Source of the DNA: Draconibacterium halophilum
GTDB lineage: Bacteria > Bacteroidota > Bacteroidia > Bacteroidales > Prolixibacteraceae
Direction: 5' to 3'
DNA: 64,000 nt
Assembly (NCBI RefSeq): GCF_010448835.1
Contig: NZ_CP048409.1
Span: 186,001 to 250,000, forward strand
Shown here piece after piece: positions 8,327 to 18,257 of this stretch (within the stretch, counting starts at the first letter, position 1; each line of letters begins with the position of its first letter). The position numbers and the translations under genes are program-made. The notes beneath the pieces are model-generated. The model ran no database searches, was not told the origin of the DNA, and worked only from the letters and a program-made list of their open reading frames with translations.

Positions 8327-11300
8327 ATGAAAAAGAAACGATTTATCTATCTGATAATTTGGCTGTTGCTACCTACATGGTTATCGGCGCAAACCAATAT
8401 TTCGGCAGTGGAATACTGGTACGATGGCGATTATGGCACAGCTGTGCAGCAATCGGTAACACCGGGCACAAATGTCTCGTTCACCGATCTGCTCGACTTA
8501 AGTTCCCTTGAACCGGGTCTGCATACCTTTACCGTGCGCTTTAAAGACACACGTGGTATGTGGGGTTCGGTGCTCACTCAGTTTTTCACCTATTACCCGG
8601 GATCAGATGCAGGAGTGCACTTGGTTACCGATGCCGAATACTGGTACGACGGCGATTATTCATCAGCAATTGAAACGCCATTAACACCGAACAGCAGTGT
8701 TGACTTTAACACCTTGCTTGATGTAAGTTCGCTAATTGATGGTTTACATACCGTGACTGTTCGTTTTAAAGACGACCGTGGAATATGGAGTTCACCAATG
8801 GTCCGCTTTTTCAAGAAAGAAGGCACCAGTGGATTAACACAACTAATTGCGGCGGAATACTGGTTTAACGATGATTATTCGTCGAAACACGATTCATCAT
8901 TTGCAGCCACCTCATCGCTCAATTTAACAGGTATGTTTGATGTTTCTACACTTCGTGAAGGATTTAATTTTGTAAGTTTACGCGTACAGAATGAAGCCGG
9001 AAAATGGGGACCGGTTGCATCGTGGTTTTTTACCAAAGAAAATCCGGAATCACTTCCTGAACTACATAAAATTACGGCGCGGGAATATTGGTTTGATGGC
9101 GATTATTCATCTGTTCATAATGATCCGGTTACCGATGCTACGATACTTTCCATAGATGAACAGATTGATGTTGCTAACTTAAGCGATGGACTTCATGCGG
9201 TAAGTAGCAGATATCGCGACGAAGCCGGAAACTGGAGCCCGGCATATTCCACTTTATTTGTGAAATACCCTCCGGATCCTGTACCCACATTACGTGAAGT
9301 TGTGAAAGTTGAGTACTGGATTGATGGTGATTATTCGCAGGTAAATACAGAAGCTGTTGTACCTGCCGAATTACTCGTTCTTGATGAAGAACTCGATGTT
9401 TCAATATTAAACAATGGATTACATACACTTACCTATCGCTTTGGCGACGAAGCCGGCAGTTGGAGTAGTGCGATAACGACATTCTTTAGCGTATACGAAG
9501 ATGATGTATTAACTGCCGATAACAAAATAGTAAGATATCGTTACTGGATCGACAGCAATATTGAAGCAGCTACCGAAATAGATCTGACAGTTCCGGTGCA
9601 AACACTTGAACTCGATGAGATACTGGATGCCATAAATTTTGCAGGTGGAGAACACCTCATTAGCTTCCAGTTCCAGGATAGTCAAGGAAACTGGAGCAGT
9701 GCATTTAGTGATACGTACCAAAAAGAGATTAATCCGACACTTTCCATTTCTGCTTCAGTTTCAACAATTTGTGAGGGCTCAACAGTAAGCTTCACGTCTG
9801 ATTATTCGGATGCAGATGTAATTGAATGGAACTTTGGCGACGGAACAACTTCGCTGGATTTTATGCCCGAACACACTTATACTAACGCCGGCACCTTTGA
9901 AGTTACTGCAATTGTTACTCACACCGACAGTGCAAAATCGGCATACGATACAATTGTTGGTGGGATAACTGTTAACCCATCACAAAACATTTGGATGGGA
10001 GATGTTGATACCATTTTCTTTAGTTCATTTGAAAATGATAATCTAAATGCTGCTCCGGCTGACTGGATTCAGAAGTACCACGGAACCGGCAGTGCAAATC
10101 AAATTGTTGTGGATGACCCGGTCAAGAACGGAACAAAATCATTTCAGATGGAAGGCTCCTCTGGCTATGCTTCAGAATTTTATCAACGGCCCCCGACAAT
10201 GCCAACAGAAGCAACACTTGAAGCCTGGGTGAATTGCGAAAAAATCCTTTCAGGCTTAACGGGAAGTATTGGCGTTGGTAATTTTAATGTAGGAACGTGG
10301 GGAACACGTACATCACGTTTACAATTTTATGGTGGAAAAATCTCTGCTACATATTCGGGTGGCCCCGTCTACGAAATTATGGATTATACTCCTGGACAGT
10401 GGTACCACGTAAAAATGATCCATAACCTTGTTAACCGAACATATCGGGTTTTCATCAACAATACACTGGTAACAGGTACGAGCAGCACTGAGACAACGTC
10501 AGATTTTCCGATGCATCCAACTGTTGAAACAATTGATGTTATGCTTTGCGCCGGAAACAGTGGAACAACCAAACTATTTTTTGATGATATCCTTCTTACT
10601 GAAAAAGGCAATTTTGAAGTATGTGAAACGGATTTACCCTATCAGCTGGGAAGTCAACAAATAAGCACTGAAGGATTTTATTCGGAAACCTTTTCAAACA
10701 GTTATGGTTGCGATAGTGTAGTTTCTTTCAATCTTAAAATTAATCCGGTATATGAGGTAGAACTTGATTCGGTTGCGATTTGCCAGGGAGACAGCTATAT
10801 TTTCGGGACAGAAACACTGACCACTCCGGGTAATTACACTGACACCCTGCAAACGGCAAATGGTTGCGACAGTATTCTAACACTAAAACTAATAGTACAT
10901 CCAACCTACGAAATACCTCTTGCAGCAAGCATTTGCGAAGGCAACAGTTACCTATTTAACGGGAATGAACTGGTATCCGAAGGAATTTACAAAGACACTT
11001 TGCAAACCGTGAACGGCTGCGATAGCATATTAACTTTAACACTAACTGTTGACCCGGCAATTGAAACTCTACTTGAAGCCGACATCTGTGAAGGTGATAC
11101 ATACAATTTTGCAGGGGAAGAACTATATGCCGACGGGATTTACAGGGATACTTTACAAACGGTTTCCAACTGCGACAGTATTGTTGTATTAACACTAAAC
11201 GTTCATCCGGTTTATGAAATCCCGATTGACTCTTCAATTTGTGAAGGAGAAAGTGTAAGTTTTGCAGGAGAAACATTAACAACATCCGGCAGTTATAGAG

Positions 11301-14080
11301 ATACACTGCAATCAGCATTATTATGCGACAGCGTTATTGTGCTAAACCTGCAGGTAAATCCGGTATATAGCGACACGACTTTAGTTGCTATATGCGAAGA
11401 CGACAGCTACTCTTTTGGCGGTACATCTTATAATACCACTGGAAAATATGTGCATACCTTGTCCTCTGTTTCCGGTTGCGATAGTGTAGTAACCCTTAGT
11501 CTTGTTGTAAACAGTACCTCTGTTATTGCCGATGCAGTAACAATATGTGAAAACGATTTGCCCTACACCTTTGGCGAATCCTCACTAACATCAAGTGGTA
11601 TTTACACCGAAATATTTACCAATGTTAATGGCTGCGACAGCACGGTTACACTCACACTAACTGTTAATGATACTTCGTTAACAGAAGTAGAAATGTCGGT
11701 TTGTGAAAACGACCTGCCACTTATAATTGGTTTAGATACCTTTTATAATGAGGGTATTTACACAAAAAATCTAAACAATATTCGGGGTTGCGACAGTACT
11801 GTAATCCTGTCCCTAAATGTACTTGACACCTCGCTGGTAACTGAAGAATTTGAAATATGTGAGAATCTAATACCCTTCACTTTTGGTACACAAAGTCTCA
11901 GCACCAGCGGGGTTTATTCCGAAACTTTTACCAAGGAAAATGGTTGCGACAGTACTGTAGTTCTAACACTCATTGTGAGTGATACTTCTGTGGTGGCGAA
12001 AGAAGTTTCGGTTTGTGAATCCGAGTTGCCATATATTTTCGGGACACAATCTCTGTTGGCTGACGGAAGTTACACTGAACAATTTACTGCATCAACTGGC
12101 TGCGACAGCACCGTTTCTCTCATTTTATCAGTACTTGACTCATTTTTGACAGAACAAGAAGTTACGATATGCGAGAGTGAATTACCTTACAATTTTGGAT
12201 TACAAAAGCTTGATTCAAGTGGTGTGTTTACTAATGTTTACACTGCTGAGAATGGTTGTGACAGCACCATTATTCTTACGCTAAATGTACTGGACACTGT
12301 TCTTCAAAATAAAGAAGTCGTTATTTGCGCCGGAGATGTGCCTTATTCATTTGGGACACAAACACTAACAGGCACTGGCACTTATACCGAAGCATTTACA
12401 GGAAGCAATGGTTGCGATAGTACGGTAATATTAAACCTGACGGTAAGCGATCCTTTCCGTATCTCCGATACCCTCACTGTTTGCGAAAATGAGTTACCTT
12501 TTACTTTCGGAACACAAACGTTGCTGGCTGAGGGAATCTACACCGAACAATTTACATCATCTTTTGGATGCGACAGTACTGTTGTTCTGGTTTTTGCAAT
12601 CAACGATACTACTAACTCGTTTTATGCTGATACGATTTGTGAAAACGATTTGCCATACGCTTTCGGAACTCAGTCACTTACTGCAAGTGGTGTATTCTCC
12701 GAAACTTTTATAGCTGCTAATGGTTGCGATAGTCTGGTAACTCTTGATCTTACGGTTTATGAGAGTTATACAACTCACTTTTACGAAACAATCAGCCCAT
12801 CGGAGCTGCCTTATATTTTTGGTTCTCAACAACTAACAAAAACCGGAACATTCTCAAATACCTATTCAACCATTTTAGGATGCGACAGTACAATTACCAT
12901 GCATCTACAGGTGCGGGATGATATTGCTCCTGTAGCAAAATGTAACCCTATTGAAGTTGAACTCGATCAGAATGGATTCTATTCACTTAGCAATTTTGAT
13001 TTGGTAGATATCGCACAGGGATCAAACGATGATATCAGTAAATTTGAAGATCTTGAGATCATTGTTTCTCCATCAACATTTACTTGCGAAAACATTGGCG
13101 AAAATACTGTTAGTGTTAAAGTAAAAGATGCTGTTGGAAATCAGGCAATCTGCGAAACTATAGTTACAGTTGCAGATCTGGTTTCGGATCCTAAAATTGA
13201 CGACATTCCCGATCAAATAATAAACGAGGACACTACGCTTCAGCTTGTACTAAGCGGGATATCGGGAGGAACAGCTTGCGAAGTCTGGGATGTTGATCTT
13301 TCTGCAACAAACCAAAATACAGAGTTGATAAGTGCGCTTAAGATCAGTCATTCAGCATTTGACAGCACTGCAGTACTAGAGATCTTGCTACAAGAAAACC
13401 AACACGGTACCGACAGCATATTTGTTACCGTGCAAGATTCGCTAGGAAACACTTCTGAAATTAGCTTCCTTCTAACTGTAAATGCAGTAAACGATATTCC
13501 TGAAATTGTGCAGGAAATTGAAGATCAAATAATGACTGCCGGCGACTCTGTAACAATAACCGTGAGTAAGATACCAGGCGAGTATTTTAATGATACCGAC
13601 GACACGACTCTTGTTTTCGGGTTAAGTCCAGGAGAACAGGGTATACCAGACTGGGTTGTTATTCAGGAAAAAGATGAGCAGTACATTTTAACCTTTATTC
13701 CAACTGAAACAGACACCGGATGTTTCAACTTAGTACTAACAATTGAGGATGAGACCGGAGCAACAACACGAGATACTTTCCGCGTTTGTATTGATCCGTT
13801 AGAGGTTGGAATCTCACAATTGGAAGCAAACAATTTCGAAATAAATCTTTATCCAAATCCAACCAGAGGCGAGGTAAATATTGATCTGTTTAATCCTCCA
13901 ACAGGAGAAATTGAGCTGCTGGTAACAAACATTACCGGAAGCCAGGTTCTACGAAAAACATATCAAAGCGGAGAACGAATCACTTTTAACTTATCAGAAA
14001 ATATTAGTGGCTCTTATCTGGTTATTCTACAAATGCACAACAAACGAATTGTCAGGAAATTAATTCTTGATAAAAAATAA
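8327..14080 (+). CDS. Giant multi-repeat surface protein with T9SS sorting domain
   Basis: The 1917-residue protein begins with a signal peptide. Six repeats of about 75 residues follow, each opening with EYWYDGDY-like text (about 22-470). Next come a PKD domain (about 470-545, WNFGDGT) and a LamG/concanavalin-like region (about 560-760). Fifteen repeats of about 50 residues then each contain GCDS or a close variant and a YxFG motif (about 765-1530). A HYR-like module, two cadherin-like segments and a type IX secretion C-terminal domain (about 1840-1917, INLYPNPTRGEVNI) complete it. The protein should cross the outer membrane through T9SS and stay on the surface or be released. An adhesive or structural role is inferred from the architecture. 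Confidence 0.88.
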   Translation: MKKKRFIYLIIWLLLPTWLSAQTNISAVEYWYDGDYGTAVQQSVTPGTNVSFTDLLDLSSLEPGLHTFTVRFKDTRGMWGSVLTQFFTYYPGSDAGVHLVTDAEYWYDGDYSSAIETPLTPNSSVDFNTLLDVSSLIDGLHTVTVRFKDDRGIWSSPMVRFFKKEGTSGLTQLIAAEYWFNDDYSSKHDSSFAATSSLNLTGMFDVSTLREGFNFVSLRVQNEAGKWGPVASWFFTKENPESLPELHKITAREYWFDGDYSSVHNDPVTDATILSIDEQIDVANLSDGLHAVSSRYRDEAGNWSPAYSTLFVKYPPDPVPTLREVVKVEYWIDGDYSQVNTEAVVPAELLVLDEELDVSILNNGLHTLTYRFGDEAGSWSSAITTFFSVYEDDVLTADNKIVRYRYWIDSNIEAATEIDLTVPVQTLELDEILDAINFAGGEHLISFQFQDSQGNWSSAFSDTYQKEINPTLSISASVSTICEGSTVSFTSDYSDADVIEWNFGDGTTSLDFMPEHTYTNAGTFEVTAIVTHTDSAKSAYDTIVGGITVNPSQNIWMGDVDTIFFSSFENDNLNAAPADWIQKYHGTGSANQIVVDDPVKNGTKSFQMEGSSGYASEFYQRPPTMPTEATLEAWVNCEKILSGLTGSIGVGNFNVGTWGTRTSRLQFYGGKISATYSGGPVYEIMDYTPGQWYHVKMIHNLVNRTYRVFINNTLVTGTSSTETTSDFPMHPTVETIDVMLCAGNSGTTKLFFDDILLTEKGNFEVCETDLPYQLGSQQISTEGFYSETFSNSYGCDSVVSFNLKINPVYEVELDSVAICQGDSYIFGTETLTTPGNYTDTLQTANGCDSILTLKLIVHPTYEIPLAASICEGNSYLFNGNELVSEGIYKDTLQTVNGCDSILTLTLTVDPAIETLLEADICEGDTYNFAGEELYADGIYRDTLQTVSNCDSIVVLTLNVHPVYEIPIDSSICEGESVSFAGETLTTSGSYRDTLQSALLCDSVIVLNLQVNPVYSDTTLVAICEDDSYSFGGTSYNTTGKYVHTLSSVSGCDSVVTLSLVVNSTSVIADAVTICENDLPYTFGESSLTSSGIYTEIFTNVNGCDSTVTLTLTVNDTSLTEVEMSVCENDLPLIIGLDTFYNEGIYTKNLNNIRGCDSTVILSLNVLDTSLVTEEFEICENLIPFTFGTQSLSTSGVYSETFTKENGCDSTVVLTLIVSDTSVVAKEVSVCESELPYIFGTQSLLADGSYTEQFTASTGCDSTVSLILSVLDSFLTEQEVTICESELPYNFGLQKLDSSGVFTNVYTAENGCDSTIILTLNVLDTVLQNKEVVICAGDVPYSFGTQTLTGTGTYTEAFTGSNGCDSTVILNLTVSDPFRISDTLTVCENELPFTFGTQTLLAEGIYTEQFTSSFGCDSTVVLVFAINDTTNSFYADTICENDLPYAFGTQSLTASGVFSETFIAANGCDSLVTLDLTVYESYTTHFYETISPSELPYIFGSQQLTKTGTFSNTYSTILGCDSTITMHLQVRDDIAPVAKCNPIEVELDQNGFYSLSNFDLVDIAQGSNDDISKFEDLEIIVSPSTFTCENIGENTVSVKVKDAVGNQAICETIVTVADLVSDPKIDDIPDQIINEDTTLQLVLSGISGGTACEVWDVDLSATNQNTELISALKISHSAFDSTAVLEILLQENQHGTDSIFVTVQDSLGNTSEISFLLTVNAVNDIPEIVQEIEDQIMTAGDSVTITVSKIPGEYFNDTDDTTLVFGLSPGEQGIPDWVVIQEKDEQYILTFIPTETDTGCFNLVLTIEDETGATTRDTFRVCIDPLEVGISQLEANNFEINLYPNPTRGEVNIDLFNPPTGEIELLVTNITGSQVLRKTYQSGERITFNLSENISGSYLVILQMHNKRIVRKLILDKK

Positions 14081-14086
14081 GGGAAC

Positions 14087-14119
14087 AAAAAAGCGGGCCA
14101 ATACGGTTCGCTTTTTTTT
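14087..14119 (+). terminator. Rho-independent terminator after the giant surface protein
   Basis: AAAAAAGCGGGCC pairs with GGTTCGCTTTTTT across a 5-base loop, including two G-T wobbles, and ends in a T-tract. Confidence 0.85.
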
Positions 14120-14368
14120 GTGCATGTATTGGCAGCAAGCGCCTGCAATATTCTTTCAAAATCTTATGGTCTATCAGAATTAAGATTCATTCATCCGCTG
14201 TAGCAAACGATATTTCCAGAAAAACAAGTCAATAAAGTATTAACCGTTGTGTATACTACTTGGCTCAAGCCAATTAGCATGGCCGTCGGCAGGAAGAAAC
14301 GACCATCGCCTATTACTTGTATGTACTAAGCGGTGCAGAACCGCATAGGGCATGAGAAACACATAACT

Positions 14369-15493
14369 TTACCGTTTAATCAGCCGCACCATACGCAACC
14401 CGGTATCCATAAAAACAATGCGCGGATTACCGTTCATGGAAATGTGTTTTATGGCCAGTTCAAATTCGTCGGCAAAAGCCACAATGTTGCGCTCGTTAAT
14501 AAAAGGTGCGAACTTTTTGCCCCACTCTTTTTCGGCGCGGTTCATATACACAATTTCGCTGCGTTTCATGTTCGATACAAAATACTCGCGCACCAAACGC
14601 AAGGCAGCTGCAAAAAAGGCTTTTTGTTTGTCGCGGCCAATCTTTGCCATTTCATCAGCCCAGTCAATCAGTTCTTTCACCTCGCGCTTGTATGCAAATC
14701 GCATCATTTCCTGAAATTTCTGAAAATAAAACTGCTCGTCCTCCGATGGCGATAAAAAATTCAGTGCTTTCAAATAACTTCCCGAAGCCAGATGAACCGC
14801 ATCAGGGATAATCTCCGGATTAACGCCCTCAATTTGCCGCATCGCATTTTGAATGGATTGATTATCGACAAAAGGAAATTTTACCAGTTGTGCCCGCGAA
14901 CGAATGGTGCCAATAACACCTTCCTCGTTTTCGGTTACCAAAATAAATAGTGTTTTGCTTGGTGGCTCCTCAATCATTTTCAGGAGTTTGTTCGAGCAGG
15001 CGATGTTCATCTTCTCGGGCAACCAAATAATCATCACTTTAAACTCCGATTCAAACGATTTGAGGTTCAGTTTTCGCAGGATCGATTCGCTTTCGCGTTC
15101 GTAAATTTCGCCTTGGGCATTTCCGGCATCAATGTGGCCTAACCAGCCGCTTAATTCAAAATACGGATTTGCCAGTACCTTCTCGCGCCACTGCGGAAGA
15201 AAATCGTCGCTAACCGGTTTGTTAAACTGTTTGGCGTTAAAAATCGGAAACACAAAATGCAAATCGGGGTGTGCCAGTTTTTGGTATTTGTGGCACGACG
15301 GGCAGGTGCCGCACGAATCGGTTTTGCTACGGTTTTTACACGAAACATACTGCGCATAGGCCAAAGCCATGGCCAGCTTGCCAACTCCCGACGGACCGGA
15401 GAATAATTGTGCGTGACTGATTCGTTGTTCCTGAACCGACCGAATAAGGCGGCTTTTTATATTGTCTTGTCCTACTACATCTTTAAAAAACAT
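14369..15493 (-). CDS. holB: DNA polymerase III subunit delta' (HolB-like)
   Basis: The 374-residue AAA+ clamp-loader subunit shows FKDVVGQDNIKSRL, the P-loop-like SGPSGVGKLAMALAYA, a four-cysteine zinc module (CKNRSKTDSCGTCPSC) and LLKMIEEPPSKTLFILVTE. These features are shared by delta' and the DnaX family. The short C-terminus and the absence of a DnaX collar favour delta'. It helps load the beta clamp on primed DNA. The start is set at the ATG at 15493 (MFFKDVVGQ); longer in-frame text up to 15550 is not conserved-looking. Its neighbours are functionally unrelated. Confidence 0.85.
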   Translation of the reverse strand: MFFKDVVGQDNIKSRLIRSVQEQRISHAQLFSGPSGVGKLAMALAYAQYVSCKNRSKTDSCGTCPSCHKYQKLAHPDLHFVFPIFNAKQFNKPVSDDFLPQWREKVLANPYFELSGWLGHIDAGNAQGEIYERESESILRKLNLKSFESEFKVMIIWLPEKMNIACSNKLLKMIEEPPSKTLFILVTENEEGVIGTIRSRAQLVKFPFVDNQSIQNAMRQIEGVNPEIIPDAVHLASGSYLKALNFLSPSEDEQFYFQKFQEMMRFAYKREVKELIDWADEMAKIGRDKQKAFFAAALRLVREYFVSNMKRSEIVYMNRAEKEWGKKFAPFINERNIVAFADEFELAIKHISMNGNPRIVFMDTGLRMVRLIKR

Positions 15494-16033
15494 AAGCCAA
15501 AAATAGCACTTAATTCTGAAAGTTGGCAATATGCAAAATACAGTTGGCAAAGTTTGGAGCCACGAGCCACTAGCTTCGAGCTAATCTTCTTTGTGGTAGA
15601 AATCTTTTAACACGAAGACGCAAAGACACAAAGAACTGAACCACAATAGACACATAAAAAACATTAGGATTTAAATACTTCAAGGTTTCAAAAACTATTG
15701 AAGGTTTATCTGTTTGCCTATTGCTATTTGCCTATTGCCAATTTATACCTTTTTAAATTATTCTGTTCTTAAATGATAAAACTGTAAACTTTCTTCCCAC
15801 TTCTGCAATCTAAAATCGTTAATCTGCATTCGCAAATCAAATGCTCATCATTTCTAATTCCAATACTCCTCTATTCATCATTCTAATATTCTAATATCCA
15901 ACCCTTCCAACACTCCACTAAATCTTACCGCAACATTAAATTATGAAAAGCCTGAAAAATCCACTGTTTTTTCGAGCTATTAATTTTTATCTTTGGTTGA
16001 ATTTTTCAAAAAACACTAAAAAAATAAAATATC
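15494..16033. other. Intergenic region with A/T-rich short repeats and pgk promoter
   Basis: These 540 bp contain no credible gene. Near 15715-15740 the phrase TTTGCCTATTGC occurs almost twice in tandem. The only clear signal is the -7 box before pgk. Confidence 0.4.
15989..15996 (+). promoter_or_regulatory. Candidate -7 box of pgk
   Basis: TATCTTTG is an exact match to the Bacteroidota -7 consensus TAnnTTTG and lies 38 bp upstream of the pgk ATG. No clear -33 element is seen. Confidence 0.55.
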
Positions 16034-17230
16034 ATGCAAACTATTAGCAGCTATGACTTTAAAGGAAAGAGAGCTCTTATCCGCGTTGATTTCAACGTGC
16101 CTTTAAACGAGAATTTTGAGATTACCGACGATACACGCATGCGTGCCGCGCTTCCTACAATTAAGAAAATTATAGAGGGTGGTGGTTCGCCAATCATTAT
16201 GTCGCATCTTGGCCGTCCGAAAAACGGTCCGGAAGAAAAATTCTCGCTGAAACCATTGGTAAATCACCTGAGCGAGTTGCTTGATGGTGCTACGGTAAAA
16301 ATTGCTCCTGATTGTATTGGCGACGAGGTAAAGGCAATGGCAGAGAATGTAAAACCGGGTGAAGTGCTGATTCTGGAAAACCTTCGTTTTTACAAAGAAG
16401 AAACAAAAGGCGACGAAGAATTTGCGGCTAAATTAGCCGAAAACGGCGACTGCTGGGTGAATGATGCTTTTGGTACTGCTCACCGTGCACACGCTTCAAC
16501 AGCTGTTATTGCAAAGTTTTTCCCGAACGACAAAATGTTTGGCTACCTGATTGAGAGCGAAGTTAAAAGTTTGGATAAAGTAGTAAAAGAACCACAACGT
16601 CCGCTTACAGCAATTATGGGAGGAGCTAAAGTGTCGTCAAAAATCACCATCATCGAAAACCTGCTCGACAAAGTAGACAACCTGATTTTAGGTGGCGGAA
16701 TGAAATTTACCTTTATTAAAGCACATGGCGGCAAAGTAGGTAGCTCAATTTGTGAAGATGACTTTTTGGAAACAGCGTTGAATATTGAGAAACTGGCGAA
16801 AGAAAAAGGCGTGAATTTATACATGGCCAGCGATGTTCTTGCTGCCGATGCTTTTAGCAACGATGCCAACACAAAAATTCTTCCGGTAGGCGAAATTCCT
16901 GACGGATGGATGGGATTAGATGCCGGCCCTGACAGCATTGAAAGCTTTAAAAAAGTAATTGAAAAGTCAGGAACGATTCTTTGGAATGGCCCAATTGGTG
17001 TTTTCGAAATGGAAGCTTTCGCTAAAGGCACAAAAGAGATTGGTGAAGCCGTTGTTGAAGCAACAAAAAATGGTGCATTCTCGCTTGTTGGTGGTGGCGA
17101 CTCTGTAGCTGCTGTTAACCAGTTTGGTTTTGCCGATGGCGTTTCGTACATCTCTACTGCCGGTGGAGCACTACTGGAATACCTTGAAGGAAAAACACTT
17201 CCTGGGGTTGCTGCTGTTCGTGGCGAATAA
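16034..17230 (+). CDS. pgk: Phosphoglycerate kinase
   Basis: The 398-residue enzyme transfers phosphate from 1,3-bisphosphoglycerate to ADP in glycolysis. Visible motifs are the N-terminal RVDFNVPLN, SHLGRPK with substrate-binding arginines, ENLRFYKEE, the hinge GGAKVSSK, the nucleotide site GGGMKFTF, and the C-terminal VGGGDSVAAV and STAGGALLEYLEG. Length is standard for bacteria. The gene is monocistronic, with an exact TAnnTTTG box at 15989-15996 and a strong terminator at 17253-17287. Confidence 0.98.
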   Translation: MQTISSYDFKGKRALIRVDFNVPLNENFEITDDTRMRAALPTIKKIIEGGGSPIIMSHLGRPKNGPEEKFSLKPLVNHLSELLDGATVKIAPDCIGDEVKAMAENVKPGEVLILENLRFYKEETKGDEEFAAKLAENGDCWVNDAFGTAHRAHASTAVIAKFFPNDKMFGYLIESEVKSLDKVVKEPQRPLTAIMGGAKVSSKITIIENLLDKVDNLILGGGMKFTFIKAHGGKVGSSICEDDFLETALNIEKLAKEKGVNLYMASDVLAADAFSNDANTKILPVGEIPDGWMGLDAGPDSIESFKKVIEKSGTILWNGPIGVFEMEAFAKGTKEIGEAVVEATKNGAFSLVGGGDSVAAVNQFGFADGVSYISTAGGALLEYLEGKTLPGVAAVRGE

Positions 17231-17252
17231 TAAGAAACTACAATACTTTTGA

Positions 17253-17287
17253 AAAGCCTGGTTCGTTTTCGGACCAGGTTTTTTTTT
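17253..17287 (+). terminator. Rho-independent terminator after pgk
   Basis: AAGCCTGGTTCG pairs with CGGACCAGGTT (one mismatch) around a T-rich loop and is followed by a T-tract. Confidence 0.88.
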
Positions 17288-17834
17288 ATGAATGTCAATT
17301 TGAACAAAATTCTTTACTCTACAAACCTTAGAATTGATCACGAGTCCTGAAAAGCTTTATAATTGTTTCAGACGGAAAATACTTTTTCCTATAGCTGAAA
17401 AAGTATTCAAAAAAGCCACCGCTGACGATAAAAAGCTAAAAATAAATTCCTTTCACTAAAATCAAGAAACTCCTCCTTTTAGCCCTTCATTCTTCAGGTC
17501 TAACGAGTGTCAAACAGACTTGATTTTTAACGCGCTCTCCATCTATTTTCTTAACACTTTTTCTCGAAGGCGGACTTTAGGGCATATCTGGTGCGGGCTC
17601 GTCAAAAATCCGCCATTCGGGCTAATCAGCCGCTTTGAAAAAACGCAAAGGTTTTTTTTAACAAGATTTTTGGTTCCTTTTCATCGAATGGAAAAAGAAC
17701 TGCCCGTCTGGCATAAAGACAAAAGCTACTTATAACCACTAATTTTGATATTTTATCGACAGAATAACGAAATCTACAATTTTGAACATAAAGCCTCGAT
17801 CAACTGTTTGATAACAAACTTTAAAACAGAAAAA
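17288..17834. other. Intergenic region with a possible conserved block but no credible gene
   Basis: This stretch of about 550 bp contains a 71-codon open frame at 17520-17735 that I do not accept as a gene. Its product is rich in Phe and Arg and lacks recognisable structure. The DNA around 17560-17715 has higher GC content than its surroundings and may be an intergenic repeat. I cannot test this without other copies. Confidence 0.35.
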
Positions 17835-18023
17835 ATGAAATGTAACGTAGGATCAGTCGACAGGTTAATACGAATTATTGCAGGATTGATAATTGCCATT
17901 GTTGGCGTTATATTCGACAGCTGGTGGGGATTGATTGGTATTGTTCCTTTAGCTACCGGACTTTTTAAATTTTGTCCTTTGTATTTTCCTTTTAATATTT
18001 CAACAACCGGAAAAAACGAATAA
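17835..18023 (+). CDS. Small inner-membrane protein, YgaP-like transmembrane domain (DUF2892)
   Basis: The 62-residue product begins with MKCNVGSVDRLIRIIAG and has two hydrophobic helices ending in CPLYFPFNI. This is the typical DUF2892 pattern: N-terminal NxGxxDRxiR, then a two-helix hairpin ending in CPLY. In other proteins this domain follows rhodanese modules; free-standing copies have no defined function. The start is the ATG at 17835; an in-frame extension to 17745 does not resemble the family. Confidence 0.8.
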   Translation: MKCNVGSVDRLIRIIAGLIIAIVGVIFDSWWGLIGIVPLATGLFKFCPLYFPFNISTTGKNE

Positions 18024-18185
18024 TTCGAATACCATACAACATTCATAAAAAACCCCTCCCTTCTGCATTACTAATTTGTCTGTAGCTATCGCTTATTATA
18101 AATTGGTACCACTTGTTTTAATTATTACTCCACATTTTCTTATTGTATTTAATACACATAGGTTCTCAGGAACGAGAATTTTGAA

Positions 18186-18193
18186 TATATTTG
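18186..18193 (+). promoter_or_regulatory. Candidate -7 box of the beta-mannosidase gene
   Basis: TATATTTG fits TAnnTTTG and lies 65 bp before the ATG at 18258. No convincing -33 element is seen. Confidence 0.4.
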
Positions 18194-18257
18194 GGGCTTA
18201 TCTCTAGGTTATTCCTCGTGTTTTTATCAATTTTGAAAACTAATAAACTATAATACT

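Noticed and set aside
15494..15550. N-terminal extension of the delta' subunit
   Set aside because: The family begins with FKDVVGQ; the extra residues look like translated intergenic DNA.
17520..17735. 71-residue protein-coding gene
   Set aside because: No domain, unusual composition and no promoter; more likely intergenic DNA.
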